Source of the DNA: Gordonia jinhuaensis
Lineage (GTDB): Bacteria > Actinomycetota > Actinomycetes > Mycobacteriales > Mycobacteriaceae
NCBI RefSeq assembly: GCF_014639795.1
Contig: NZ_BMGC01000001.1
Location: 201,382-265,381 of the forward strand
Direction: 5' to 3'
Length of the DNA stretch: 64,000 bases
Below the pieces are notes generated by a model. That model ran no database searches, had not been told where the DNA came from, and was given only the letters and a program-made list of their open reading frames with translations. Numbering within the stretch: position 1 is the stretch's first letter; each line of letters begins with the position of its first letter. Of this stretch, positions 28,394 to 37,706 are shown in pieces. The translations under genes and the position numbers were made by a program.

Positions 28394-29499
28394 CGATCGA
28401 CGACGCGGCCGATCGCGTCGTCAACGGCCTCGGGTGTCTCCAACGGCAGCAGGTGGCCGGCGTCCCGCACCCCGATGAGTTCGCAGCGCCCACCCAGCGC
28501 CGAGGCCGAGTCGACGACCTCCGACAGCGGATTGACCCGGTCCTCATAACCGCCGAGCACCACGGTCGGGACCCTCGACAGTTCAGCAAAACCCGATCGG
28601 TCCTCGTATGCGGCCAATTCGGCGGTGAGCGCCAACAGGGTCTCGGTAGGCGTCGCCGCGATCATCGACTCGACGAAACGGACCAGTTCAGGTCGATCGG
28701 CCGGATGCGCCAGACTCATCGCGCCGAGATGACTGGCCACCACATTGGCGGTGAGCGGCGCTGCCGCGGCAGTGACACCCGAGGGCAGTGTGCGCAGGGC
28801 GAAGCGCAGCAGTTCCGCGGGCGCACTGCTGAGTACCTGCCCGTTCTCGGTCGCGCGTCGACCACTGACGAAGGGGCTGCACAGTACGGCTCCGGCCACC
28901 CGGTCACCGATCATGTCGGGATGCGCACCGGCCATGGCCAGCGTGACCGACGCACCCATCGCCTGACCCACCACGATCACCGGTCCGGTGGGCACGACCG
29001 CCCGGATCACCGCTGCCAAGTCGGATGCGAGTACCGCGATCCGGTACTTGTCCGGGGAGGAGGTCGCGGAGATCCCATGCCCCCGCTGGTCGTAGAACAC
29101 GTGGCGGACCGGCCCCGGGTCGGCCGGCGGGGTGGTGCCCGGCATCGCGAGGAGCTCGGACTCGGCCCCGTCATCTGCGGACACGTCGAGCTCGTCGAGT
29201 GCCGGGCACGACGTCGTGACGCGATGGTGCCAGACCGACATGCGCTGGCAGTACCCGTTGACATAGACGATCGTCACCGGGGCGTCGAGGTCGCCGCTCT
29301 CGCGCACGCACAGCGGTGTGCCGTCGTCGGCGACCACGATGCTCGCCCGTTCGCGGTAGATCCGTCCGTAGTCACCGATCGTGTCGGGGTCCACGAAGCG
29401 GCCGGTGACCGCCTTCGCGGTGGCACCCACGGCCGAGGCACCCAGGGCCGCGGCCCCAGCGGCCCCGCCGATCACGTCGAGACGATCCGAGGTGTTCAT
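28372..29499 (-). CDS. alpha/beta-hydrolase-fold protein lacking the nucleophile serine
   Basis: 375 residues. An N-terminal hydrophobic helix (GGAAGAAALGASAVGATAK) is followed by an alpha/beta hydrolase fold (VTIVYVNGYCQ, YDQRGHGIS). The acid and base of the triad are retained in GGYEDRVNP and DAGHLLP. The nucleophile elbow reads VGQAMGAS, so the G-X-S-X-G serine is alanine (codon GCG near 28956). Catalysis as a serine hydrolase is therefore doubtful. ATG 29499 overlaps the alr stop as ATGA, placing it in the nnr-alr-tsa operon. Confidence 0.85.
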   Translation of the reverse strand: MNTSDRLDVIGGAAGAAALGASAVGATAKAVTGRFVDPDTIGDYGRIYRERASIVVADDGTPLCVRESGDLDAPVTIVYVNGYCQRMSVWHHRVTTSCPALDELDVSADDGAESELLAMPGTTPPADPGPVRHVFYDQRGHGISATSSPDKYRIAVLASDLAAVIRAVVPTGPVIVVGQAMGASVTLAMAGAHPDMIGDRVAGAVLCSPFVSGRRATENGQVLSSAPAELLRFALRTLPSGVTAAAAPLTANVVASHLGAMSLAHPADRPELVRFVESMIAATPTETLLALTAELAAYEDRSGFAELSRVPTVVLGGYEDRVNPLSEVVDSASALGGRCELIGVRDAGHLLPLETPEAVDDAIGRVVDRVNRDRR

Positions 29500-30731
29500 C
29501 GCGGCTCCTGAGTCGGATCGTGCGATGGGGATCGGTGAGCCGGTGACCGGCGGTCGACGGGATCGTCGATGTAGGTCCGGACGCGGCGACCACGGATCCC
29601 CGAGATGATCTCGTAGTCGATGGTGTCGGAGGCATTCGCCCAGTCCAGAGCCGTCGCCCCTCCGTCGGCTCCGGTGCCGAACAGCTCGGCGCGGTCACCT
29701 TCACCGACCCCACCACCGTCGGGTCCGAGGTCGACGACCACCTGATCCATGCACACCCGCCCGACGCTGGGGAACATCCGCCCGTTGATCGACACCGCGA
29801 ACTTGCCCGCGATCGCGCGCGGCACGCCGTCGGCGTACCCGGCGGGCAGGATCGCGATGGTCGTGTCCCGCGGCGTCACCCAGGTGTGGTTGTAGGACAC
29901 CCCGCTGCCGCGGGCGAGATGTTTGACCAGGATGACCTCGGCGGTCAGGGTCATCGCCGGAATGAGCCCGAAGTCACCGATGTGCGGTAGTGGAGTGCGG
30001 CCGTAGACGGCCAGACCCGGGCGCACCATGTCGCGCGCGAGGTCCGGGCGAGCCAGCGCCGCAGGCGAATTCGCGATGTGTTCGACCGTCGGCGCTACTC
30101 CGAGGCGACCGAGATCGGCACGGCATTGGTCGAGCCGTGCCACCTGCTCGTCATTGAGTCGGTGGTCTACCTCATCGCCGCGCGCCAGATGCGACATCAG
30201 CGAACCGAATGAGATCGATTCCTCGGCAACCGCTTTGGCCACGAGGTCACGTGTGGTCTCCCACTCGTCGGGTGCGACACCGCTGCGGCCGAGACCGGTG
30301 TCGATCTTGAGTCCCACGCGCGCGGTCTTCCCCGACTGATGGGCGGCGTCGATCACCGACGCCAGCACGCGCGGTGAGGACACCGCGACCTCGATGTCGG
30401 CGTCGATCGCCGGCCCGAAGTCCAGATCAGAACTCAGCAGCCAGCAGGTGATCGGTGCACCGATCCCCGCCTCGCGCAATGCGAGCGCCTCGGGCAGGGT
30501 CGCCGTGCCGATCGCGCATGCACCGGCCGCCAGCGCGGCCCGCGCCACCGGCGCAGCACCGTGTCCGTAGCCGTCTGCCTTGACCACGGCCATCACGTCG
30601 GCGCCCGAGCGATCGCGCAGCACACCGATGTTGTGAGCGACCGCGCCGAGGTCGATCCGTGCATGCAGCATCGGCTCTGTCGTCGTCGGCCCTGTCATCA
30701 ACGGCCCTGTCATCAACGGCCCTGTCGTCAT
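29496..30731 (-). CDS. alr: alanine racemase
   Basis: About 411 residues from ATG 30731 (GAGGG about 5 bases upstream). The PLP lysine is Lys51 in AVVKADGYGHG, and the catalytic tyrosine is in GVSYNHTW; GRVCMDQVVVD is the substrate-side loop. It makes D-alanine for peptidoglycan in the cytoplasm. The first 20 residues (MTTGPLMTGPLMTGP and on) come from four 15-bp tandem repeats and precede the conserved start (HARIDLGAVAHN), so ATG 30716, 30701 or 30671 could also be used. The start overlaps the 71-aa ORF as ATGA. Confidence 0.95.
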   Translation of the reverse strand: MTTGPLMTGPLMTGPTTTEPMLHARIDLGAVAHNIGVLRDRSGADVMAVVKADGYGHGAAPVARAALAAGACAIGTATLPEALALREAGIGAPITCWLLSSDLDFGPAIDADIEVAVSSPRVLASVIDAAHQSGKTARVGLKIDTGLGRSGVAPDEWETTRDLVAKAVAEESISFGSLMSHLARGDEVDHRLNDEQVARLDQCRADLGRLGVAPTVEHIANSPAALARPDLARDMVRPGLAVYGRTPLPHIGDFGLIPAMTLTAEVILVKHLARGSGVSYNHTWVTPRDTTIAILPAGYADGVPRAIAGKFAVSINGRMFPSVGRVCMDQVVVDLGPDGGGVGEGDRAELFGTGADGGATALDWANASDTIDYEIISGIRGRRVRTYIDDPVDRRSPAHRSPSHDPTQEPR

Positions 30732-30732
30732 C
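30673..30732. repeat. four 15-bp tandem repeats at the alr start codon
   Basis: Units 30673-30687, 30688-30702, 30703-30717 and 30718-30732; the two central ones are identical (GGCCCTGTCATCAAC). On the coding strand each adds five residues (MTGPL) and, in three units, a new in-frame ATG. Confidence 0.9.
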
Positions 30733-30943
30733 GTCCCTCGCTCGCGGTATCCGCGGTCGACGCAGTCACTGACCTCGCCACCTTCTCGTCCTCGCCCCGA
30801 CAACGCCGGTCCTGCCGATCCCGACTGCGTCGGGGATCCCATTCTCCTCCTCGGTGGTGCGACGCCGGTGTCACGCTGCTCACGAACTGGTCGGCCCGGG
30901 CCTGGGCGGGCCGGGCGAGAGCACGTCGGATGCCGTCGGTCAT
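30728..30943 (-). CDS. small ORF of 71 aa between nnr and alr
   Basis: The ATG at 30943 overlaps the nnr stop as ATGA, and its own stop (30728-30730) overlaps the alr start, again as ATGA. The product is very hydrophilic and basic/acidic mixed (MTDGIRRALARPAQARADQ, then EWDPRRSRDRQDRRCRGED), with no membrane segment or known motif. A purine-rich AGGAGGAG run lies inside it. Double coupling argues that ribosomes pass through it, whether or not the peptide has a function. Confidence 0.5.
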   Translation of the reverse strand: MTDGIRRALARPAQARADQFVSSVTPASHHRGGEWDPRRSRDRQDRRCRGEDEKVARSVTASTADTASEGR

Positions 30944-32394
30944 GCGGGGGGCTCCGCGACTCCCCGCAGTGACACCACATCACCGGCCAGCAGCGCCCGC
31001 AACGCCGGTGACACACCCGCCACCAGCTGCGATGCGCCGATCGGGGCGCCTCGTGCGGCCATCGCGGCGGCCAGCGCGTGAACTCTGGCGGCCGCTGCCG
31101 CGGCCAGTCGGGGTTCGAGTCCGGCCGCGAGCAGCGATCCCGCGATACCCGAGAGCACATCTCCGGCGCCGGCGGTCGCCGACCACGAGGTACGGGCGTC
31201 GTTGGCGATCACCTGTTCGGCGCGGTCATCGGCGATCAGCGTGATTCGCCCCTTGAGCAGCACCGTTGCACCGAGATCGGCCGCGAGCCCCCGTACCGCG
31301 GCGAGCCGGTCGGTACCCACCTCGTGGCCGGCGAGACGCTCAAACTCGCCGGCGTGCGGGGTGAGCAGGGTCGGTGCCGTGCGGGAGCGGACGAGATCCG
31401 GGCGGCGGGCGAGCACCGTGAGGCCGTCGGCGTCGACGAGTACCGGCAGATCGGTGCCGAGAATGCGTTCGAGCAGCTCCTCTGCGGCATCGTCGGTGCC
31501 TGCGCCGGGCCCGATCACCCAGGCCTGCACGCGGCCGGTGGAATCCAGGTCGGGTGCCGCGATGACCTCCGCATGATGGGACACCACTTCGCCGGCCGCC
31601 GACCCGCAATAGCGCACCATCCCCGATGTCGCCGCGACCGCGCCGCCGGTGCACAGGATCGCCGCACCCGGATATTTCGCCGATCCCGCGATGATCCCGG
31701 TGACACCCTGGGTGTACTTGTTGTCGTCGGGCCCGGGGATCGGCCACATCGCGGCGACCTCGGCGTCGGAGAGTTCCACCAGGTCAGGAACCGGGTCGGT
31801 CAGGCCGATGTCGACCACCTCCACCCGCCCGCACGACGGGGCGGCGAGGATGTGGGCGTGCCGACGCATTCCGAAGGTCACCGTTGTCGCCGCAGACACG
31901 CTCGGTTCGTTGACCAGACCGGTATCCGCGTCGACGCCCGAGGGCACGTCCACCGCCACGATCGGGGCGGTGATCTGCGCGAAGACTGCTGCCGCCGCCG
32001 GACGCAGCGGACCGTGCCCGCGCAGGCCGACGACCCCGTCGACGGCGACATCGATATCGGAGGGCAGCGTCGAGACCACCCGGCCGCCCGCCTCGGTGAA
32101 CGCCGCGCGACCGCCCGGGTGTGCGTGATCGGGATCGAGCAGGACTGCGCTGACCGACACACCCCGACGTGCCAGCGCGGCACCGGCATACAGGGCGTCA
32201 CCGCCGTTGTCGCCGGATCCGATCACCAACCCCACCCGACGCCCGTACACACCGGACGTACGGGCGAGCAGCTCATCTGCCACCACATGCGACAACCCGC
32301 CCGCGGCGCGGCGCATGAGAACACCGGAGGTGAGCAGCGCGCCGGTGTCCTTCTCGGCGTCACGCACGGCGTCAGCGGTGAAATAACCGATCAC
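30940..32394 (-). CDS. nnr: bifunctional NAD(P)H-hydrate repair enzyme (epimerase + ADP/ATP-dependent dehydratase)
   Basis: 484 residues from GTG 32394, chosen for AAGGAG 10 bases upstream. The N-terminal YjeF_N epimerase domain has GSGDNGGDALYAG and VDVPSGVDADTG. The C-terminal carbohydrate-kinase-like dehydratase has GPGAGTDD, VDADGLTVLA, LTPHAGEFERLAG and the ATP-site loop TAGAGDVLSGIAGSLLA. It repairs damaged NADHX/NADPHX. First gene of the operon leading to alr and the tsa genes; corresponds to Rv3433c. Confidence 0.95.
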   Translation of the reverse strand: MIGYFTADAVRDAEKDTGALLTSGVLMRRAAGGLSHVVADELLARTSGVYGRRVGLVIGSGDNGGDALYAGAALARRGVSVSAVLLDPDHAHPGGRAAFTEAGGRVVSTLPSDIDVAVDGVVGLRGHGPLRPAAAAVFAQITAPIVAVDVPSGVDADTGLVNEPSVSAATTVTFGMRRHAHILAAPSCGRVEVVDIGLTDPVPDLVELSDAEVAAMWPIPGPDDNKYTQGVTGIIAGSAKYPGAAILCTGGAVAATSGMVRYCGSAAGEVVSHHAEVIAAPDLDSTGRVQAWVIGPGAGTDDAAEELLERILGTDLPVLVDADGLTVLARRPDLVRSRTAPTLLTPHAGEFERLAGHEVGTDRLAAVRGLAADLGATVLLKGRITLIADDRAEQVIANDARTSWSATAGAGDVLSGIAGSLLAAGLEPRLAAAAAARVHALAAAMAARGAPIGASQLVAGVSPALRALLAGDVVSLRGVAEPPA

Positions 32395-32517
32395 GATCGG
32401 CGATCTCCTTCTGTCGACGATCCGGCTGGTGTGTTCCCCGACCGTCCTACCTGAACGTCCCGACACGATGTCGATCGGATGCGGTCGCCAGTGCGATGGA
32501 TGACTGGTCGCTACCTC

Positions 32518-34380
32518 TCACTCCACCGTCACGGATTTGGCGAGGTTACGCGGCTTGTCGACGTCATAACCCCTGGCCTGCGCGACGCTGGCCGCGAAGA
32601 TCTGCAGCGGGATGGTGGACACCACCGGCTGCAGCAGCGTGGGCACCGCCGGGATCTCGATGAGGTGGTCGGCGAACTCGCGCACCGCATCGTCGCCCTC
32701 CTCGGCGATCACGATGGTGCGTGCGCCACGCGCTTGGATCTCGCGGATGTTGCTGACCATCTTCGAGTGCAACAGCACCCGACCGCGCGGCGACGGCATC
32801 ACCACGATGACCGGCAGCCCCTCGTCGATGAGGGCGATCGGCCCGTGTTTGAGCTCCCCTGCCGCAAAGCCCTCGGCATGCATGTAGGCGAGTTCCTTGA
32901 GCTTGAGCGCCCCTTCGAGTGCGACCGGGTACCCGACGTGACGGCCGAGGAACAACACCGTGGGGTTCTGGGCGAGGTCGCGCGCAAGGTCACGCACCGG
33001 TTCCATCGTCGAGAGGACCTTCGACACGGCCTCGGGCATCCGCTCGATCTCGCCGAATTCGCGCGCGACCTCGTCGGAGTATTTGGTGCCGCGCGCCTGA
33101 GCCAGCGCGAGTCCGACCATGTAGGTCGCGGCGATCTGAGCCAGGAAACACTTGGTCGACGCAACCCCGATCTCGGGGCCGGCGTGGGTGTAGAGCACCG
33201 CGTCGGACTCGCGAGGGATCTGGGCGCCGTTGGTGTTGCAGATCGCGAGCACCCGGGCCTTCTGGTCCTTGGCATGTCGCACGGCCTCGAGGGTGTCGGC
33301 GGTCTCACCCGACTGCGAGATCGCGACCACCAGCGTGGACCGGTCCAGAACCGGGTCACGGTAACGGAACTCACTGGCCAGTTCCACCTCGACGGGCAGT
33401 CGGGTCCAGTGTTCGATCGCGTATTTGGCGAGCAGCCCCGCATGGTAGGCAGTGCCGCAGGCGACCACGAAGACCTTGTCGACATCACGCAGTTCGTCGT
33501 CGGTGAGGCGCTGCTCGTCGAGAACGATGCGTCCGTCCACGAAATGCCCGATCAACGTGTCGGCGATGGCCTGCGGCTGTTCGGCGATCTCCTTGAGCAT
33601 GAAGAAGTCGTGTCCGCCCTTCTCAGCGGCCGCGAGATCCCAGTCGATGTGGAAGGGTTTGCCGATGCCGGCCTCACCGTCGAAGTCGGTGATCGTGTAG
33701 TCGTCGCGAGTGATGACCACCACCTGGTCCTGACCGAGTTCCACCGCATCGCGGGTGAACTCGATGAATGCGGCGACATCGGAGCCCACGAACATCTCAC
33801 CGTCGCCGACGCCGACCACCAGCGGGGTCGAACGTCGGGCCGCGACGATCGTGTCCGCGTGATCGGAGTGGGTGAACACCAGCGTGAACGCACCCTCGAG
33901 GCGGCGCAGCACCGCATATGCCGAGGCCACGAAGTCGCCCGCGTTTTCGCCCTGGGCGTATTCGACCTCGAGAAGATGCACCGCGGTCTCGGTGTCGGTG
34001 TCAGAGGTGAACTCCACACCCGCACGCTCGAGCTCGGCGCGCAGCGGCGCATAGTTCTCGATGATGCCGTTGTGGACGACCGCGATCTTGCCGTCGGTGC
34101 TCACATGCGGGTGGGCGTTGCGATCGGTGGGACGACCATGCGTGGCCCACCGGGTGTGCCCCATCCCCGTGGTGCCCTGGAAGTGCTCACGACCCACTGT
34201 GGCCAGCTGCTTGTCCAGATTCTCCAGACGTCCGGCCTTCTTCTCCACGGCTGTATGCCCGTGGCCGTCGAGAATCGCCACTCCCGCCGAGTCGTACCCG
34301 CGGTACTCCATCCTGCGCAACGCTTCGACCACCACGTCGAGCGCGTCGCGCTTGCCCACGTAACCGACGATTCCACACAT
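32518..34380 (-). CDS. glmS: glutamine-fructose-6-phosphate aminotransferase
   Basis: 620 residues from ATG 34380. The protein begins MCGIVGYVG, with Cys2 as the glutaminase nucleophile, followed by YRGYDSAGVA and THGRPTDRNAHPH. Two SIS domains bind the sugar phosphate (VVACGTAYHAGLL; SQSGETADTL), and the end is DKPRNLAKSVTVE. It makes glucosamine-6-phosphate, the entry to UDP-GlcNAc; glmM at 41 kb is the next step. No glmS ribozyme-like leader is expected or seen. Confidence 0.98.
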   Translation of the reverse strand: MCGIVGYVGKRDALDVVVEALRRMEYRGYDSAGVAILDGHGHTAVEKKAGRLENLDKQLATVGREHFQGTTGMGHTRWATHGRPTDRNAHPHVSTDGKIAVVHNGIIENYAPLRAELERAGVEFTSDTDTETAVHLLEVEYAQGENAGDFVASAYAVLRRLEGAFTLVFTHSDHADTIVAARRSTPLVVGVGDGEMFVGSDVAAFIEFTRDAVELGQDQVVVITRDDYTITDFDGEAGIGKPFHIDWDLAAAEKGGHDFFMLKEIAEQPQAIADTLIGHFVDGRIVLDEQRLTDDELRDVDKVFVVACGTAYHAGLLAKYAIEHWTRLPVEVELASEFRYRDPVLDRSTLVVAISQSGETADTLEAVRHAKDQKARVLAICNTNGAQIPRESDAVLYTHAGPEIGVASTKCFLAQIAATYMVGLALAQARGTKYSDEVAREFGEIERMPEAVSKVLSTMEPVRDLARDLAQNPTVLFLGRHVGYPVALEGALKLKELAYMHAEGFAAGELKHGPIALIDEGLPVIVVMPSPRGRVLLHSKMVSNIREIQARGARTIVIAEEGDDAVREFADHLIEIPAVPTLLQPVVSTIPLQIFAASVAQARGYDVDKPRNLAKSVTVE

Positions 34381-34556
34381 AGGTTCACAGAGTACTTGGA
34401 CGTTGCGCCAACCCGGAAAGCCGATGATCAACGTCGCATCACGAGTTCACACTGGTTGGATCTCGTCGACCGCCCTACCCGCACCGCCAGCTGTGCGATG
34501 TGCGGCTGTGAGATGTCACAGTCCGGGGTGCGTGCCACAGCTCCCAGCCGATACCG

Positions 34557-36476
34557 CTAGCCGATGTGGACGAAGGGCCGCCGATCGAGGTCGGTTTCGG
34601 CGCGTCGCAACACCTCACGGGTGGTCACGGCGACCTCGCCCACACCGAAGAACAAGAATTTGAGCAGGTTGGTGATCGGGTTGCCCTCACTCCATTCGAA
34701 GTACACGTTCGGGATCACCCCGAACTCGTCGCGGATCGCCAGCAGAACTGCGGCGATCGTGTTGGGGACCGCGGCGGAGTTGACCCACAGAATCCGGTAC
34801 ACACCGTCACGCACGCGACCGTGGACCACGATGTCGGTCTTGAACTCCGAGGAGTCCTTCACGTTCACCTCGAGGAAGACGATCTCCTCGCTGGCCGGGA
34901 TGTGACTCTCAGCCCGCTGCTGGAGCTCCTTCTGCTGGTATTCGCGCAGCGACAGGTCGTCGCAGTCGTGGGTGACGATCTGGATCGAACCGGTCTTGGC
35001 GGCCTCGCTGAGGATCTCCCGCGCGGTCTCGTCGAAGGTGACCCCCGTCGAACGCAGCTCGAACGACCGGTTCACCCGCGACGCGAGCGACACGATGATG
35101 ATCAACGCGATGAAGAACGAGGCCACCTGCACGCCTTCGGGCCGCTCGATGATGTTCGCGATCGTCGTGTAGATGAAGACCAGCGTGATGACGGCGAAGC
35201 CGATCGCCATCCCCCGGTGATGACGACGCCGCGCCGAGAGCGTCGCAGCCACCGACGCCGACGTCATCAGAACCAGCACGCCGGTCGCGTATGCGGCGCC
35301 CTGCGCGTCGACCGATGCGCGGAAGTAGATGGTCACGCAGAAGGCCAGCAGCGCGAACACCAGCACCAACGGCCGCACTGCACGCGCCCATTCGGGCGCC
35401 ATCCCGAACTTCGGCAGGAACCGGGGAACCAGATTGAGCAGACCGGCCATCGCCGAGGCGCCGGCGAACCAGAGGATCAGGATCGTGCTGATGTCGTAGA
35501 CGCTGCCGAATCCCGCGCCGAGGCGCTCATGCGCCAGATAGGCCAGCGCTCGACCGTTCGCATGTCCACCGCTCTTGAACTCGTCCTCGGGGATGAGCAC
35601 GGTGCAGATGATGCTGGAGGCGATGAGGAATGCGCTCATGATCAGCGCTGCGGTGGTGAGAAGTTTTCGCGCCCCGATGATCCGCGTCTTCGGATAGGCC
35701 GGATCGTCGTCGGGTGAACCCTTGATCTGCGGCATCACCGAGACGCCGGTCTCGAATCCGGACAATCCGAGTGCGAGCTTCGGGAACACCAGCAAGGCCA
35801 GGGCGATGATCATCCACGGACTTCCGTGTTCGGCGGTCATCGCATGTTGCCAGTCGACGACGAGATGACCGGCCCGGGCGATGCCGATGATGCCGTCGAT
35901 CACCACCACCAGGTTGAGCGCGAGATACACGCCGACGAGGACGACCGCGACCATGATCGCCTCGGCGAAGCCGCGCAGGAAGATGGCCGCGAGCAGTCCC
36001 AGGAAGATCAGCGTGATCAGAATCGTGTAGTGGCTGAAACCCTTTGGTATCAGGGGATTCTCCACGAAGTGCGCGGTCGCGTCGGCCGCCGACAACGTCA
36101 TGGTGATCAGGAAGTCGGTGGCGGCGAAGCCGAGCAGCACGAGCACCAGCAGCTTGCCGCCCCATCGGGGAAGCAGCCGCTGCAGCATCGCGATCGAGCC
36201 CTCACCGCGCGGTGATTCACGCGCCACGAGCCGATAGACCGGCAACGCGCCGAACAGCGTCAGCGCGACCAGTACGAGAGTGGCGACCGGAGCGACCGTC
36301 CCGGCCGCCAGCGCTGCGATTCCAGGCTGGTATCCCAACGTCGAGAAGTAGTCGACACCGGTGAGGCACATGACTTGCCACCACGAGTGCGTGTGCTCCT
36401 CGTCGCGTTGACGACGATGAGGTCCTGGCTGGTCGGCAGGTTCTTCGGAGATGTCGGCAAGCAACCACTGCCGCAT
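34557..36476 (-). CDS. APC-superfamily permease with C-terminal cytoplasmic domain
   Basis: About 639 residues from ATG 36476; GTG 36482 is possible. A charged N-terminal tail is followed by about 12 membrane segments ([24 protein letters not shown], then [38 protein letters not shown]). The last ~160 residues are cytoplasmic ([30 protein letters not shown]-like beta strands, [15 protein letters not shown]). It resembles amino-acid/polyamine permeases of the APC fold; the [10 protein letters not shown] turn also recalls KUP-like potassium carriers. Substrate unknown. Divergent from the Rv3438-like gene. Confidence 0.8.
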   Translation of the reverse strand: MRQWLLADISEEPADQPGPHRRQRDEEHTHSWWQVMCLTGVDYFSTLGYQPGIAALAAGTVAPVATLVLVALTLFGALPVYRLVARESPRGEGSIAMLQRLLPRWGGKLLVLVLLGFAATDFLITMTLSAADATAHFVENPLIPKGFSHYTILITLIFLGLLAAIFLRGFAEAIMVAVVLVGVYLALNLVVVIDGIIGIARAGHLVVDWQHAMTAEHGSPWMIIALALLVFPKLALGLSGFETGVSVMPQIKGSPDDDPAYPKTRIIGARKLLTTAALIMSAFLIASSIICTVLIPEDEFKSGGHANGRALAYLAHERLGAGFGSVYDISTILILWFAGASAMAGLLNLVPRFLPKFGMAPEWARAVRPLVLVFALLAFCVTIYFRASVDAQGAAYATGVLVLMTSASVAATLSARRRHHRGMAIGFAVITLVFIYTTIANIIERPEGVQVASFFIALIIIVSLASRVNRSFELRSTGVTFDETAREILSEAAKTGSIQIVTHDCDDLSLREYQQKELQQRAESHIPASEEIVFLEVNVKDSSEFKTDIVVHGRVRDGVYRILWVNSAAVPNTIAAVLLAIRDEFGVIPNVYFEWSEGNPITNLLKFLFFGVGEVAVTTREVLRRAETDLDRRPFVHIG

Positions 36477-36635
36477 TCGGACCGACACGGTGCTGTGCGC
36501 CACGACGGAATCGTGCCACCACAAAGCGCATATCGCCAAAGATCGGCAAGTGATGGGTAAGAGAGTCTCCAGCGACGTCAAAACGACGGGCGCAGCACAA
36601 CGGAATCGCCACGCAGATGGCATAAGGTTCTCGAC

Positions 36636-37481
36636 GTGGCGAAGGTGAAGAAGCTGATGGCCCAACTCGCGCGGCGGGGCCCGCACAAGATCCTCACCGG
36701 GGATCTCGCGGTGGCCGGTCTCCCCGGTCGCGTGTACACCCCGGAGAGCGGATCATCGCTGCCCGCCGTGGGGCTCGCGCACGGCTGGATGATGAGCAGT
36801 CGTCATCACGCCGGGCTGATGGAACACCTCGCGTCGTGGGGCATCGTGGTGGTGGCACCGGATACCGAACGTGGTCCGCTGGGATCCGACCACGGCCTCG
36901 CCCAGGATCTGTCGACGGCTCTGACCGTCGCGACCCGAGTTCGCCTGGGCCCCGGACAGATCACCGTCCAGCCCACGCAGGTCGGTGTGGTGGGACACGG
37001 ATTCGGCGCCTCGGCGGCGGTGATCGCCGCCGCCACCGACGACCGGATCGTGTCGTTGAGCGCGTTGTGGCCGGCCAGCGGGAGCAAAGACGAACTCGAC
37101 GCCGCGCGGACCTACGACTCGTCGGCGCTCATCCTGGCCGCCCCGGGCGAACTCGACACACTGCCGGGCAATGCTCTGGCCCTGCGCAGGGCCCTCACCG
37201 GCGACCAGGTGGCATTGCGTACGGTCCCCAAGTCGACGTCGATGACCTTCGTCGACGGATATACGTTGCGTCGCTCACTCACCGGTCAGAAGCGCAACCG
37301 TTCGGCGAACCGCCAGGCCCGCGCCGCGCTGACCGGTTTCATCCTGGCCACCGTCGCCGAGGATTCGACGTATGCGGACTTCGCCGACCCCGACACCGAC
37401 CTGGGCAAGCTCGTCACGGTCGATCCGGAGGAGCTCGAGGACGACGGGCTCGATCCGGTGAGCCGGCTGCTCAAGGCCTGA
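36636..37481 (+). CDS. alpha/beta-hydrolase-fold protein, Rv3438-like, without nucleophile serine
   Basis: 281 residues. [20 protein letters not shown] at the start and the fold core ([32 protein letters not shown]) resemble dienelactone hydrolase relatives. The elbow reads [11 protein letters not shown], with glycine where the catalytic serine or cysteine should be. From memory the M. tuberculosis neighbour Rv3438 has the same GHGFG, so loss of the nucleophile would be ancestral. Position downstream of glmS supports orthology. Start GTG 36636 with AAGG upstream. Confidence 0.8.
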   Translation: MAKVKKLMAQLARRGPHKILTGDLAVAGLPGRVYTPESGSSLPAVGLAHGWMMSSRHHAGLMEHLASWGIVVVAPDTERGPLGSDHGLAQDLSTALTVATRVRLGPGQITVQPTQVGVVGHGFGASAAVIAAATDDRIVSLSALWPASGSKDELDAARTYDSSALILAAPGELDTLPGNALALRRALTGDQVALRTVPKSTSMTFVDGYTLRRSLTGQKRNRSANRQARAALTGFILATVAEDSTYADFADPDTDLGKLVTVDPEELEDDGLDPVSRLLKA

Positions 37482-37502
37482 TCACCGACCTGGCCCCGGG
37501 CC

Positions 37503-37706
37503 TCATCGGCAGGCGCTGGCCGATGGGCCTGCGCGGTGGCTGTCGGCGTCGGACTCGTCGCGTCGAGATTCCTCGTCTGGCGACTCGTCGCCCGCACGCG
37601 CAGAACCGTTCTGGGCTGATGTCCGTCGACGGTAGGCCTCGCGCAAGGCGTCGATCCGGCTGCGCGCCGCCGCACCGACAGCCTCGATCTGATCGGCTTC
37701 GTTCAC
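37503..37706 (-). CDS. small hydrophilic protein, 67 aa, in the type VII-like cluster
   Basis: GTG 37706 overlaps the stop of the 502-aa gene as GTGA. The first half is a helix (EADQIEAVGAAARSRIDALREAYRRR); the rest is charged and disordered (ESPDEESRRDESDADS). No family recognised. Coupling to the upstream gene is the main support. Confidence 0.6.
   Translation of the reverse strand: MNEADQIEAVGAAARSRIDALREAYRRRTSAQNGSARAGDESPDEESRRDESDADSHRAGPSASACR

Noticed and set aside
37504-37525. Stem CATCGGC/GCCGATG as a terminator for the Rv3438-like gene
   Set aside because: It is short, and it lies within the coding 3' end of the 67-aa gene.
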